Shown here: positions 18,133 to 27,251 of the stretch, in pieces | Layout: the number at the start of each line of letters is the position of its first letter | Numbering within the stretch: position 1 is the stretch's first letter | Source of the DNA: Mesorhizobium sp. | Lineage (GTDB): Bacteria > Pseudomonadota > Alphaproteobacteria > Rhizobiales > Rhizobiaceae | Reading direction: 5' to 3' | Assembly (NCBI GenBank): GCA_022833215.1 | Contig: JAIPUZ010000103.1 | Coordinates: 29,230-93,229, forward strand | Length of the DNA stretch: 64,000 nt | Translations under genes and position numbers: made by a program | Notes under the pieces: model-generated | The model's input: the letters and a program-made list of their open reading frames with translations, nothing else | What the model was told of the DNA's origin: nothing | Databases searched by the model: none

Positions 18133-19743
18133 TTACTCGGCGGCTTCCTGCACCCGTGGGGCCGCGCTGCGCACGGTTGCATCGACATGGCTCTCGAACT
18201 TGCCGAAATTGTCGATGAACATACCGACCAGCTTCGCGGCCTGCCGGTCGTAGCCTTCCTTGTCGGCCCAGGTCGAGCGAGGATCGAGGATCGACGGGTC
18301 GACGCCCGGCACCGAAACCGGCACCTCGAAACCGAAGTTCGGGTCGGTGCGGAACTCGACCTGCTTGAGCGAGCCGTCGAGGGCCGCGGTCAGCAGGGCA
18401 CGAGTGGCCCTGATCGGCATGCGGCTGCCGACGCCGTAGGCGCCTCCGGTCCAGCCGGTGTTGACGAGCCAGCAATCGACGCCGTGCCCGGCGATCAGCT
18501 CACGCAGCAGGTTGCCGTATTCCGAAGGGTGGCGCGGCATGAAAGGCGCGCCGAAACAGGTGGAGAAGGTCGCTTCGGGCTCGGTCACCCCGCGCTCGGT
18601 GCCGGCCACCTTGGCGGTGTAGCCCGACAGGAAGTGGTACATGGCCTGCGCCGGCGTGAGCCTCGCGATCGGCGGCATCACGCCGAAGGCATCTGCCGTC
18701 AGCATGATGATGTTCTTCGGGTGGCTGGCGCGGCCGGTGGCGCTGGCGTTGGGAATGAAATCCAGCGGATAGGCGCAGCGCGTGTTCTCGGTACGCGATC
18801 CGTCGTTGAAGTCCGGCACGCGCCTGTCATCGAGCACGACGTTTTCCAGCACCGTGCCGAAGCGGCGGGTGGTGGCGAAGATTTCCGGCTCGGCCTCGGC
18901 GGAAAGACGGATGGTCTTTGCGTAGCAGCCGCCCTCGAAATTGAAGATGCCGTCCGGGCCCCAGCCATGCTCGTCGTCGCCGATAAGCGTGCGCTTCGGG
19001 TCGGCCGAAAGCGTGGTCTTGCCGGTGCCGGAGAGGCCGAAGAACACGGCGGCGTCGCCATCCGGCCCCTCATTGGCCGAGCAGTGCATCGGCATGACGC
19101 CCTTGGCAGGCAGGATGTAGTTAAGAGCGGTGAACACCGACTTCTTCATCTCGCCGGCATATTGCGTGCCGCCGATCAGCACGATCTTGCGGGTCAGGTC
19201 GACGGCGATCAGCGTCTCGCTGCGGCCGCCGTGGCGGGCGTTGTCCGCACGGAAGGACGGCAGGTCGATGATGGTCATTTCCGGAGCGAAGCCGGCGATC
19301 TCCTCGTCGCTGAGACGGATCAGCAGGTTGCGGATGAACAGCGAGTGCCATGCGAACTCGGTGACGACGCGGGTGGGCAGGCAAAGCGAGCGGTCCGCAC
19401 CGCCGATCAGGTCCTGCACGAACAGGTCCCTGTCGGCGGCATGCTTCAGGAAATCGGCATAAAGCGCATCGAACTGCGCCGGGGTCATGGCGTTGTTGTT
19501 GTCCCACCAGACCTCGGCTTCCGTGTTCCCGTCGCGGACAACGAACTTGTCTTTCGGCGAGCGGCCCGTGTACTGGCCGGTATCGGCAACCAGCGCGCCA
19601 TGGGCGGTGAGGCGGGCTTCGCCACGGCGCAGCGCTTCCTCGTAAAGCTCTGCCGGCCCGAGATTGTAATAGACCTTGCCGGAGGTGCGAAGGCCGAGCG
19701 CATCGAGCCCGAGTGCAGGGTTGCGTTTGCCGATTTCCGACAT
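18133..19743 (-). CDS. pckA: Phosphoenolpyruvate carboxykinase (ATP)
   Basis: PckA converts oxaloacetate to phosphoenolpyruvate and starts gluconeogenesis from C4 acids. The 536-residue protein has [13 protein letters not shown] near the N-terminus, the kinase P-loop [25 protein letters not shown] with metal-binding Asp residues, [10 protein letters not shown], and the [11 protein letters not shown] adenine-binding segment. The ATG at 19743 is preceded by AGGAC and gives the family length; the longer in-frame extension is not conserved. It is divergent from chvI-chvG, an arrangement conserved in rhizobia and Agrobacterium, where ChvI-type regulators affect central carbon genes. Confidence 0.97.
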   Translation of the reverse strand: MSEIGKRNPALGLDALGLRTSGKVYYNLGPAELYEEALRRGEARLTAHGALVADTGQYTGRSPKDKFVVRDGNTEAEVWWDNNNAMTPAQFDALYADFLKHAADRDLFVQDLIGGADRSLCLPTRVVTEFAWHSLFIRNLLIRLSDEEIAGFAPEMTIIDLPSFRADNARHGGRSETLIAVDLTRKIVLIGGTQYAGEMKKSVFTALNYILPAKGVMPMHCSANEGPDGDAAVFFGLSGTGKTTLSADPKRTLIGDDEHGWGPDGIFNFEGGCYAKTIRLSAEAEPEIFATTRRFGTVLENVVLDDRRVPDFNDGSRTENTRCAYPLDFIPNASATGRASHPKNIIMLTADAFGVMPPIARLTPAQAMYHFLSGYTAKVAGTERGVTEPEATFSTCFGAPFMPRHPSEYGNLLRELIAGHGVDCWLVNTGWTGGAYGVGSRMPIRATRALLTAALDGSLKQVEFRTDPNFGFEVPVSVPGVDPSILDPRSTWADKEGYDRQAAKLVGMFIDNFGKFESHVDATVRSAAPRVQEAAE

Positions 19744-20064
19744 GGAAGTCCTTTCAATGTCCGCAGATGCGATGAGCGCAGGCCGCCACCACCGAGGCCT
19801 TTTCCGGTCAGAAACAGAAAATCCGAACAATATCAAATAATTAATCGATTTAAAAATTTTGAAAGTTGTTTAAATCGTTTAGATGTGTGTAAAACCATGA
19901 CGGTGCGCCAGGGTGCGGGCCGCTCGTACCGGATTTTGCCGGCTGCAAGCGGATATGGCGGCATGGCGCGATTGAATGGACGCGCCACATTTTGTACCTA
20001 ATTTGTCCGGCACAAGCCCTTCTGCTTTAAGAAGGGACAGCCGCCCATGAGGGAGCCGCTCGAA
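19744..20064. promoter_or_regulatory. Divergent pckA/chvI control region with AT-rich inverted repeat
   Basis: These 321 bases carry the promoters of two divergent transcripts. The centre (19820-19895) is far richer in A and T than the surroundings. It contains an inverted repeat, CGATTTAAA (19846-19854) and TTTAAATCG (19869-19877), which extends outward with one mismatch to 19843 and 19880. The 14-base gap between arms fits a dimeric regulator, but its identity is unknown. No confident -35/-10 pair could be picked for either gene. Confidence 0.55.
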
Positions 20065-20766
20065 ATGGCAACGATCGCGCTTGTCGATGACGACCGCAAC
20101 ATCCTGACCTCGGTCTCGATAGCCCTGGAATCCGAGGGCTACCGGGTCGAGACCTATACGGACGGCGCGTCGGCGCTGGAGGGGCTTGCTGCCCGCCCGC
20201 CGAACCTCGCCATTCTCGATATCAAGATGCCGCGCATGGACGGCATGGAGCTTCTGCGCCGGCTGCGCCAGAAGACCGATCTCCCCGTCATCTTCCTGAC
20301 CTCGAAGGACGACGAGATCGATGAATTGTTCGGCCTCAAGATGGGCGCCGACGATTTCATCCGCAAGCCGTTCTCGCAGCGGCTGCTGGTCGAGCGCGTC
20401 AGGGCCGTGCTGCGCCGCGCCGGCGCGCGCGAAACCGCTGCGAAGTCTCCCAATCAGCAGACCCGCTCGCTGGAGCGCGGCCAGCTCGTCATGGATCAGG
20501 AGCGCCATACCTGCACCTGGAAGGGGCAGCCGGTGACGCTGACCGTGACCGAGTTCCTCATCCTGCACTCGCTGGCGCAGCGGCCGGGTGTCGTCAAGAG
20601 CCGCGACGCGCTGATGGATTCGGCCTATGATGAGCAGGTCTATGTGGACGACCGCACCATCGACAGCCACATCAAGCGGCTGCGCAAGAAGTTCAAGGCG
20701 GTGGACGACGATTTCGACATGATCGAAACGCTGTACGGTGTCGGCTACCGCTTCAAGGAAGCGTAA
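20065..20766 (+). CDS. chvI: Two-component response regulator ChvI
   Basis: ChvI is the OmpR-type regulator of the ChvG/ChvI (ExoS/ChvI) system that responds to acidity and envelope state in rhizobia and Agrobacterium. The receiver domain has the acidic pocket VDDD (residues 7-10), phosphoacceptor D52 in [10 protein letters not shown], the switch Thr/Ser in FLTSKDD, and Lys in IRKPFS. A winged-helix domain follows with [14 protein letters not shown] and the closing [12 protein letters not shown]. The ATG at 20065 has GGGAG upstream and gives [10 protein letters not shown], the family start; an in-frame ATG at 20047 is possible. chvG starts 24 bases later. Confidence 0.95.
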   Translation: MATIALVDDDRNILTSVSIALESEGYRVETYTDGASALEGLAARPPNLAILDIKMPRMDGMELLRRLRQKTDLPVIFLTSKDDEIDELFGLKMGADDFIRKPFSQRLLVERVRAVLRRAGARETAAKSPNQQTRSLERGQLVMDQERHTCTWKGQPVTLTVTEFLILHSLAQRPGVVKSRDALMDSAYDEQVYVDDRTIDSHIKRLRKKFKAVDDDFDMIETLYGVGYRFKEA

Positions 20767-20790
20767 CACCGCAACGGGGGCCGCAGGGCC

Positions 20791-22569
20791 ATGGCCATTG
20801 AAGCACAACTGAGGAAGACGGCCGGCACCGCAAGGCGTCCGGCCCGTCGTCTTTCGGTTCTGTCGCGGGTGACGGTGCCGATTCGCCGCTTCCTCGGCCA
20901 TCATTTCTTTTCCAGCCTCACGCGGCGCATCCTGTTCGTCAATCTCGCGGGCCTCGCGGTGATGGTGACGGGCATCCTCTATCTCAACACTTTCCGCGAC
21001 GGCCTGATCGACGCGCGGGTCGAAAGCCTGATGACGCAGGGCGAGATCATTGCCGGCGCCATCGCCTCTTCGGCCACGATCGAAACCGATTCGATCAGCA
21101 TCGATCCCGAGAAGCTGCTGGAGTTGCAGGCGGGGGAGAGTCTTGCGCCGGGCTCCGATCAGCTCGACAACCTCGATTTCCCCATCAATCCCGAGCGCGT
21201 CGCGCCGCTGCTGCGGCGGCTGATCTCGCCCACCAAGGTGCGCGCCCGCGTCTATGACCGGGACACGGTGCTGCTGCTCGATTCGCGGCGGCTTTATTCG
21301 CGCGGCCAGATCCTGCGCTACGATCTGCCGCCGGTGGAGGAAGACGAGCCGAACTTTCTGGAGCGGGCGGAAAAGTTCGTCTTCGATCTGTTCCGCAACC
21401 GCGACCTGCCGGTTTACCACGAGCAGCCGGGCGGCAACGGCGCGGCCTATCCCGAAGTGATGAAGGCGTTGACCGGAAGCCCCTCGACCATCGTGCGCAT
21501 TTCCGAGAAAGGCGAACAGGTCGTTTCTGTCGCCGTTCCGATCCAGCGCTTCCGCGCCGTGCTCGGCGTGCTGATGCTGTCCACGGAAGGCGACATCGAC
21601 AAGATCGTCGCGGCCGAGCGCAAGGCGATCCTGCGCGTGTTCGCCATCGCGGCCATGGTGACCGCGCTGATGTCGCTGCTTCTGGCTTCCACCATCGCCA
21701 ATCCGCTGCGCCGGCTGGCGGCCGCCGCCGTGCGCGTGCGCCGTGGGGTCAAGAACCGTGAGGAAATTCCAGACTTCTCCGACCGTCAGGACGAGATCGG
21801 CAATCTGTCCGTGGCCGTGCGCGACATGACCAACGCGCTTTATGCGCGCATCGACGCCATCGAAAGCTTCGCGGCCGATGTCAGCCACGAGTTGAAGAAC
21901 CCTCTCACCTCGCTGCGCAGCGCAGTAGAGACGCTGCCTCTGGCCAAGAGCGAGGCATCGCGCGAGCGGCTGCTGGAGGTGATCCAGCACGATGTGCGCC
22001 GCCTCGACCGCCTGATCACCGACATTTCCGACGCCTCGCGCCTCGATGCCGAACTCGCCCGCGAGGACGCGGGCAGCGTCGACCTGAAGAACTTCCTCAC
22101 CGACCTCGTCGCCGTTTCACGAGAGGCGTCGCGGCACAAGAAGCCGGTCGATATACAGCTCCACGTCGCAGCCCTGCCGCAGGGCGCGAAGGGCTACCGT
22201 GTCACCGGCCATGAATTGCGGCTGGGACAGGTCATCACCAACCTGATCGAGAATGCACGGTCCTTCGTGCCGGACGAGCATGGCGTTATCGCCATCTCGC
22301 TCGAGAGGTCGGGCGATTCCCATATCATCACCATAGACGACAACGGGCCGGGCATCCGCGCCGATGCGTTCGAACGGATCTTCGAGCGCTTCTACACGGA
22401 TCGTCCGTCCAGCGAGGCGTTCGGCCAGAACTCCGGCCTCGGCCTGTCGATCAGCCGGCAGATCATCGAGGCGCATGGCGGCACGCTCACGGCCGAGAAT
22501 GTTGCGGGCACCAAGCCGGGCGAGGTACGGGGCGCGCGCTTCACCATCACCCTGCCGGTCGAGCTGTGA
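20791..22569 (+). CDS. chvG: Sensor histidine kinase ChvG
   Basis: ChvG (ExoS) senses envelope or pH conditions and phosphorylates ChvI. The 592-residue protein has a basic cytoplasmic head, a first membrane span at about residues 47-67, a periplasmic domain of about 210 residues, a second span at about 280-302, HAMP, the H-box FAADVSHELKNPLTS with phosphorylated H366, the N-box VITNLIENARSFV, DDNGPGI and the G-box GLGLSISRQI. In rhizobia the periplasmic repressor ExoR controls this kinase; exoR is not in the window. The stop overlaps the hprK start. Confidence 0.95.
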   Translation: MAIEAQLRKTAGTARRPARRLSVLSRVTVPIRRFLGHHFFSSLTRRILFVNLAGLAVMVTGILYLNTFRDGLIDARVESLMTQGEIIAGAIASSATIETDSISIDPEKLLELQAGESLAPGSDQLDNLDFPINPERVAPLLRRLISPTKVRARVYDRDTVLLLDSRRLYSRGQILRYDLPPVEEDEPNFLERAEKFVFDLFRNRDLPVYHEQPGGNGAAYPEVMKALTGSPSTIVRISEKGEQVVSVAVPIQRFRAVLGVLMLSTEGDIDKIVAAERKAILRVFAIAAMVTALMSLLLASTIANPLRRLAAAAVRVRRGVKNREEIPDFSDRQDEIGNLSVAVRDMTNALYARIDAIESFAADVSHELKNPLTSLRSAVETLPLAKSEASRERLLEVIQHDVRRLDRLITDISDASRLDAELAREDAGSVDLKNFLTDLVAVSREASRHKKPVDIQLHVAALPQGAKGYRVTGHELRLGQVITNLIENARSFVPDEHGVIAISLERSGDSHIITIDDNGPGIRADAFERIFERFYTDRPSSEAFGQNSGLGLSISRQIIEAHGGTLTAENVAGTKPGEVRGARFTITLPVEL

Positions 22570-23036
22570 GCGCATCGGGCACATCCGCGCCGGCCAATAT
22601 CCACGGCACCGCTGTTGTGCTGGGCGACCGTGGCATCCTCATAACCGGCCCGTCGGGTTCGGGCAAAAGCACGCTGGCGCTGGAACTGATCGGGCGTTTC
22701 GGCAGTCTTGGGCGCTTCGCGCGGCTGGTGGCCGACGATCAGCTTTTCGTGAAAGGCATGGCCGGGCGGCTGGTTTGCCAGGCGCCGCCGGCGATCACCG
22801 GTCTGGTCGAGGTGCGGGGCGTTGGTCCGCGCCCGGTCGGGGCGGAGACAGCGGCCGTGATCGACCTCGTCGTGCGGCTTGTGCCCGCGGACGAGCTGGC
22901 GCGGGTGCAGGACGAGGCCGCCGAGGTGATCGCCGGCTGTACCTTGCCACGGATCGACCTGCCTGCCCGAAACGTGATTTCTGCGGCGCAAATGCTTATA
23001 TGCTGGCTTGGAATGCCACCTTTCCAGGCGGTTTGA
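22566..23036 (+). CDS. hprK: HPr kinase/phosphorylase, short form
   Basis: HprK phosphorylates or dephosphorylates HPr on a serine. At 156 residues this is only the C-terminal catalytic domain; Firmicute enzymes are about twice as long. The P-loop GPSGSGKS spans residues 28-35, followed by VADDQLFVKG and the HprK signature GLVEVRGVGP. The GTG start at 22566 overlaps the chvG stop codon (GTGA), so translation is probably coupled. Short HprK forms next to chvG and EIIA-Man are known in alphaproteobacteria and are regulatory, not catabolite-repression enzymes. Confidence 0.9.
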   Translation: MSASGTSAPANIHGTAVVLGDRGILITGPSGSGKSTLALELIGRFGSLGRFARLVADDQLFVKGMAGRLVCQAPPAITGLVEVRGVGPRPVGAETAAVIDLVVRLVPADELARVQDEAAEVIAGCTLPRIDLPARNVISAAQMLICWLGMPPFQAV

Positions 23037-23182
23037 TGCTGCGCTGCGGCAAAATGGCCCGTCAAGGCGCACTTTAGGGCTTGTCAACGCGCCGCGTCTC
23101 GACAAGATAGCGCACCCATGCCGCCGGGGGTGGCGAGTATAAAGAGCGCTTGTGAAGGGGCCATGACGGGAGCCATCCAACG

Positions 23183-23584
23183 ATGATCGGACTCGTGCTC
23201 GTCACGCACGGTCGACTGGCCGAAGAGTTCCGCTACGCACTGGAACATGTGGTCGGTCCTCAGGACCATGTCGCTACGGTGTCGATAGGTGCCGATGACG
23301 ATATGGAGCAGCGCCGCCGCGATATCGTCGAGGCGGTGGCCGATGTGGACACCGGAACCGGTGTGATCGTGCTGACCGACATGTTCGGCGGCACGCCTTC
23401 CAACCTCGCCATTTCGGTCATGGAGGCCGGCCGCACCGAGGTGATTGCCGGCATGAACCTGCCGATGCTGATAAAGCTGTCGAGCGTGCGCAAGAACGAC
23501 GACATGGATGCGGCGCTGGAGGAGGCTCAGGCCGCCGGGCGCAAGTACATCAATGTCGCCAGCCAGCTTCTGGCCAGCAAATGA
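23183..23584 (+). CDS. manX: PTS EIIA-Man-type protein (ManX)
   Basis: This 133-residue protein is a stand-alone EIIA domain of the mannose class. The N-terminus MIGLVLVTHGRLAEEF contains the phosphorylatable H9, and VLTDMFGGTPSNLA is the family's second motif. No IIB, IIC or IID permease genes accompany it, so it probably receives phosphate from HPr for regulation and not for sugar uptake; S. meliloti ManX behaves this way. A GGGAG element lies before the ATG. Its last codon overlaps ptsH (ATGA). The 146-base gap to hprK may hold a separate promoter. Confidence 0.92.
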   Translation: MIGLVLVTHGRLAEEFRYALEHVVGPQDHVATVSIGADDDMEQRRRDIVEAVADVDTGTGVIVLTDMFGGTPSNLAISVMEAGRTEVIAGMNLPMLIKLSSVRKNDDMDAALEEAQAAGRKYINVASQLLASK

Positions 23585-23877
23585 GCGCCGGGCTGGACAA
23601 CATGGAAGAACTGGCGCGCGACGTCAAAATCGTCAACCAGCGTGGCCTGCATGCCCGGGCTTCGGCCAAGTTCGTGCAGATGGTCAGCGCCTTCGATGCC
23701 GAGATCTCCGTCGAGAAGGACGGCATGCGCGTCGGTGGCACGTCGATCATGGGCCTGATGATGCTGGCGGCAAGTCCCGGCTGTTCGGTGCGGGTGATCG
23801 CGAGCGGGCCGGAAGCCGCAGCCGCGCTCGACGCGCTGGCCGAGCTGATCTCCAACCGGTTTGGCGAAGAGTGCTGA
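23581..23877 (+). CDS. ptsH: Phosphocarrier protein HPr
   Basis: HPr carries phosphate from EI (here probably PtsP at 51356) to EIIA proteins. The 98-residue protein has the active-site loop QRGLHARASAKFVQ with H24, and the regulatory serine motif GGTSIMGLMML with S55, which is the target of HprK. The first 12 residues extend beyond the classical HPr N-terminus; an internal start at the ATG coding for residue 8 is possible. Its start overlaps manX by four bases. Confidence 0.94.
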   Translation: MSAGLDNMEELARDVKIVNQRGLHARASAKFVQMVSAFDAEISVEKDGMRVGGTSIMGLMMLAASPGCSVRVIASGPEAAAALDALAELISNRFGEEC

Positions 23878-23912
23878 GCGCCGATCCTTCGCCTTGACGA
23901 TCCGGGCCGACG

Positions 23913-24470
23913 CTACGGCTCCAGTTCGACATCCCAGTAGAGGAAGTCCATCCAGCTTTCGTGCAGATGGTTGGGCGGGAAGAGCCGGCCGTTGTTATGA
24001 AGGTCCTGGACGGTGGGGCGGTAGGGCTTCTGCTGCGGCCACATTCTGGCCTGGGCGGGCAGCATGCCCCCTTTGCGCAGATTGCAGGGGGAACAGGCGG
24101 CGACTATGTTCTCCCACGTCGTCGTGCCGCCACAACGACGTGGGATGACGTGGTCGAAAGTGAGATCCTCGGTCGTGTTGCAGTACTGGCAGCGGAAACG
24201 ATCGCGCAGGAACACGTTGAAGCGGGTGAATGCCGGATAGCGCGATGGCTTCACATAGGTCTTGAGGCTGACCACGCTCGGCAGCTTCATCGAGAAGCTG
24301 GGCGACGAAATGGCCTGCTCATATTCGGCGACGATGTTGACGCGGTCGAGGAACACGGCCTTGATGGCGTCCTGCCACGACCACAGCGACAGGGGATAGT
24401 AGCTGAGCGGACGATAATCCGCGTTCAGCACCAGTGCGGGAAGCCCATCCGGAGATACGGCGACCGTCAC
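23913..24470 (-). CDS. HNH endonuclease family protein
   Basis: This 185-residue protein carries an HNH nuclease domain in its second half: FRCQYCNTTEDLTFDHVIPRRCGGTTTWENIVAACSPCN, split here as a first CxxC (QYCN region), the metal-binding DHVIPR, the middle Asn, and a second CxxC. The N-terminal part (LNADYRPLSYYPLSLWSWQDAIKAV) is typical of a widespread, single-copy family in alphaproteobacteria that is not associated with introns or phages. The GTG start at 24470 has GGAGG eight bases upstream. The biological role is unknown; it converges with ptsH, 35 bases apart. Confidence 0.9.
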   Translation of the reverse strand: MTVAVSPDGLPALVLNADYRPLSYYPLSLWSWQDAIKAVFLDRVNIVAEYEQAISSPSFSMKLPSVVSLKTYVKPSRYPAFTRFNVFLRDRFRCQYCNTTEDLTFDHVIPRRCGGTTTWENIVAACSPCNLRKGGMLPAQARMWPQQKPYRPTVQDLHNNGRLFPPNHLHESWMDFLYWDVELEP

Positions 24471-24603
24471 CTGTCCAACCTCCTTTGCCCTGTCTCTGCT
24501 CTGGATGTCGCGGATAGTGTACGCCTCCCATGACAGTCATGTGAAGCGGATTATGCGCATCCAAACCCCTCAAACATGCGTGTTTGAAGCGCTTTTTGCG
24601 CTC

Positions 24604-25245
24604 TCATGCCGGCGGAGCGGCCTCGCGGCCCCGCAGTTCGCGATAGTAGGCCCAGAACAGGCGCGCCGCGACGCCCCGCCACGGGCGCCATGATTCGGCC
24701 AGCCTGAGAAGCTCCTTTTCGCCCGGGCGCGGGTCGATGGCCAGGGCATGGCCGACAGCGGTCTGCAAGGCGACATCGCGGGCGGGGAAGATGTCGGGAT
24801 GGCCGGCGGCGAACAGCAGATAGCAGTCCGCCGTCCATGTGCCGATGCCGGCAATGGCGGTGAGGAGCCGGTGCGCCTCGCCCGCGTCAAGCAGGCAGAG
24901 CCCGTCGAGGTCGAGCCCGTCCGCCACGGCCTGCGCGGCCGCCAGCAGGCCACGCTGCTTGGGGCGCGACAGGCCGGCCGTGCGGAAGGTGTCCTCGCCG
25001 GCATCCAGAACCGCCTGCGGCGTCAGGGGATCGAGCAGCGTGGCCAGCCGGCCGAATATGGCGTCGGCGCTGGCGCGCGATACCTGCTGGGACACGAGAA
25101 TCGAGGCGAGGCTGCGGAAGCCGGGTTCGGACAACCGCAGCGGAACGTTGCCTGCCTTTGCCCGAACCACCTCAAGCCGGCGATCCAGATGGCACAGTGC
25201 GTCGAGGCCCAGCGCGATATGTTCGGTCGTTTCGATGCGTTGCAT
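24604..25245 (-). CDS. DNA-3-methyladenine glycosylase II family (AlkA-like)
   Basis: This 213-residue helix-hairpin-helix glycosylase is expected to excise alkylated purines. The HhH-GPD motif reads IAGIGTWTADCYLLFAAG, with the catalytic Asp in FPARDVALQ. The N-terminal ASILVSQQVSRASADAIFGRL is the family's minor-groove helix region. It lacks the extra N-terminal beta domain of E. coli AlkA, so it resembles the short Mag-type enzymes. The ATG at 25245 was chosen; longer in-frame starts add non-conserved residues overlapping gluQ on the other strand. Confidence 0.88.
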   Translation of the reverse strand: MQRIETTEHIALGLDALCHLDRRLEVVRAKAGNVPLRLSEPGFRSLASILVSQQVSRASADAIFGRLATLLDPLTPQAVLDAGEDTFRTAGLSRPKQRGLLAAAQAVADGLDLDGLCLLDAGEAHRLLTAIAGIGTWTADCYLLFAAGHPDIFPARDVALQTAVGHALAIDPRPGEKELLRLAESWRPWRGVAARLFWAYYRELRGREAAPPA

Positions 25246-25339
25246 GTGATGCCCGTGCCTTCCGGGGAGAGCTTGTGTGCGTTGATGTCCCAGAGTAGCA
25301 ATCGCCGCAAGAGCACAACAATCCGATTGCCGCCACCGC

Positions 25340-26215
25340 ATGACAGGATCGACATTCCGTTTCGCGCCGAGCCCCAATGGCGAACTGCATCTGGGCCATG
25401 CCTTCTCGGCATTGCTCAACAGCGATCTGGCTCGGGCCCGTGACGGACGGCTGCTTCTGCGCATCGAGGACATCGACGTCACCCGCTGCACGCCCGGATA
25501 TGAGGCCGGCATCTATGGGGACCTGCGCTGGCTCGGCGTTGAATGGGAGGAGCCTGTCCGGCGTCAGTCCGATCATTTCGGCGAGTACGAGCAGGCGTTG
25601 GCGCACCTTATCCGCGAGGAACTCGTCTATCCGGCCTTCATGAGCCGGGGCGAGATCAGGGCCCACATTGCCGCCCGGCCCGATGGCGGCCGCAACTGGC
25701 CGCGCGATCCCGATGGCGCGCCGCTTTATCCCGGTCCCGACAGGGTGCTCGGCGTGAAGGAAAGGCGGCGGCGAATGGAGGCTGGCCAGCCTTTCGCATG
25801 GCGGCTGGACGTGACAGCCGCACTGGCGCGGATCGCCGGACCCCTCTCATGGCAGGAATATGAGGATGACAGCCTTTCCCGGATCGGCAATGTCGAGGCC
25901 GATGCGCAAGCATGGGGCGATGTCATTCTTGCCCGGCGCGAAATCCCGACCAGCTATCACCTTTCGGTGGTGCTCGACGACGCCTGGCAGGGAGTGACCC
26001 ATGTGGTGCGGGGCAGGGACCTTTACCATGCCACGGCAATCCAGCGGCTTTTGCAGGAACTGCTGGAGCTGCCGCCGCCGCGCTACCGGCATCACCGCCT
26101 GATCGCCGATGCCGAAGGGCGCAAGCTGTCGAAGAGCCTGCGGCATACCGGGCTTGCAGCGCTGCGTGCCGGCGGGAAGACGCCTGACGACGTCAGACGG
26201 CTGGTGGGTCTTTAG
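25340..26215 (+). CDS. gluQ: Glutamyl-Q tRNA(Asp) synthetase
   Basis: GluQ-RS attaches glutamate to queuosine in the anticodon of tRNA-Asp. The 291-residue protein is a truncated glutamyl-tRNA synthetase: FAPSPNGELHLGHAFSAL carries the HIGH-type motif (H17-H20), RIEDIDVTR follows, and the KMSKS-type motif is KLSKSLRHTG near the C-terminus. The anticodon-binding domain is absent, as expected. The zinc-binding cysteines of the E. coli enzyme are not visible; the corresponding region reads VYPAFMSRGEI. The start codon lies 94 bases from the AlkA-like gene on the opposite strand. Confidence 0.93.
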   Translation: MTGSTFRFAPSPNGELHLGHAFSALLNSDLARARDGRLLLRIEDIDVTRCTPGYEAGIYGDLRWLGVEWEEPVRRQSDHFGEYEQALAHLIREELVYPAFMSRGEIRAHIAARPDGGRNWPRDPDGAPLYPGPDRVLGVKERRRRMEAGQPFAWRLDVTAALARIAGPLSWQEYEDDSLSRIGNVEADAQAWGDVILARREIPTSYHLSVVLDDAWQGVTHVVRGRDLYHATAIQRLLQELLELPPPRYRHHRLIADAEGRKLSKSLRHTGLAALRAGGKTPDDVRRLVGL

Positions 26216-26217
26216 GT

Positions 26218-26256
26218 CATCGGACCGAAAAGTGGAATCCGGTTTTCGGTCCGATG
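26218..26256. repeat. Palindromic intergenic repeat after gluQ
   Basis: Perfect 14-base arms CATCGGACCGAAAA (26218-26231) and TTTTCGGTCCGATG (26243-26256) enclose an 11-base loop. The element begins three bases after gluQ's stop codon and may act as a transcript-stabilising or terminating hairpin. Its core matches repeats near 4548, 43833 and 56749. Confidence 0.8.
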
Positions 26257-26354
26257 TGGGGCCGATGGCCTACCGGTTTTCCTTTGCCTGACACGGCTTG
26301 CACCGCTAAGCGGTGGGAAAAGGCTGCCGGTATCGACCGGCTGAAGGGTTTGCG

Positions 26355-27251
26355 ATGAAGCGCCTCATTCCCCCGCTGTTCGTCGTGTTGTGGGCGACCG
26401 GTTTCATCGGCGCGCGCTATGCCATGCCATGGGCGGAGCCATTTACCTTTCTCGGTGCGCGTTTCGTCATCGCGGCGATCATTTTCGCCCTGCTGATCGC
26501 TATTCTGGGCGCGCGCAGGATGCCGGGCCGCACAGCCCTTCATGTCGCCGGAGCCGGGGCGCTGATGCATGGCGTTTATCTGGGCGGCGTGTTCTGGGCG
26601 ATCCACAAGGGCATGCCCGCGGGCCTGTCCGCGCTGGTGGTCGGGCTCCAGCCGCTCATCACGGCGGTCCTGGCAGGACAATTCCTTGGCGAGAAGATCG
26701 AGCCGCGCCACTGGCTGGGGCTCGGCATCGGTCTGGCTGGCGTCGTCATCGTGTTGTGGCCGAAGCTCGGGGTGGCAGGCAGCGGCATCACCGCTGCGAC
26801 GCTCGGCGCATCGGTGCTGTCGGTCATCGCCATCAGCGCCGGCACGATCTGGCAGAAGCGGCACGGCTCGGGCGGCGACCTGGTGACCGGAACCTTCTGG
26901 CAATATGTCGGCGGAGCGGCTGTGGCCGTGCTGGCTTCGCTGCTGTTCGAGACGCGCACGGTCGTGCTCAACGGAGAACTGGCCTTCGCCATGGCCTGGC
27001 TGGTTCTGGTGCTGTCGGTCGGCGCGATCTTCCTGCTGATGATCCTCATCCGCGACGGCGAGATGTCGAAAGTCGGCTCGCTGTTCTATCTGGTGCCGGC
27101 CGTGACCGCGCTGATGGCGTGGGTGCTGTTCGATGAGAGCCTGACGCCCGTGCAGATTGCCGGCATGGCCGTCACCATGCTCGGCGTCGGGCTGGCAACG
27201 GCCCGCGCGCCGCGAACTCAGCCCCCGACCCGGGCGCGTGCCTCCAGATAG
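26355..27251 (+). CDS. DMT-superfamily transporter (EamA type)
   Basis: This 298-residue protein has about ten hydrophobic spans arranged as two EamA repeats. The first begins with IPPLFVVLWATGFIGARYAM and the second with SAGTIWQKRHG; the conserved FLGEKIEPRHWLGLGIGLAGVVIV closes the first half and LMAWVLFDESLTPVQIAGM the second. Such carriers export metabolites or amino acids; the substrate is unknown. ATG at 26355 is preferred because upstream residues are polar and unrelated. Its 3' end overlaps the convergent YihY gene by 34 bases. Confidence 0.88.
   Translation: MKRLIPPLFVVLWATGFIGARYAMPWAEPFTFLGARFVIAAIIFALLIAILGARRMPGRTALHVAGAGALMHGVYLGGVFWAIHKGMPAGLSALVVGLQPLITAVLAGQFLGEKIEPRHWLGLGIGLAGVVIVLWPKLGVAGSGITAATLGASVLSVIAISAGTIWQKRHGSGGDLVTGTFWQYVGGAAVAVLASLLFETRTVVLNGELAFAMAWLVLVLSVGAIFLLMILIRDGEMSKVGSLFYLVPAVTALMAWVLFDESLTPVQIAGMAVTMLGVGLATARAPRTQPPTRARASR

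Noticed and set aside
18187-20001. 604-codon plus-strand open frame across pckA
   Set aside because: It is antisense to the confidently identified pckA and shows no recognisable domain.
23037-23182. Small RNA or gene between hprK and manX
   Set aside because: Only weak hairpins and a poor promoter match (TTGTCA...AAGATA) are visible; no ORF with recognisable content.
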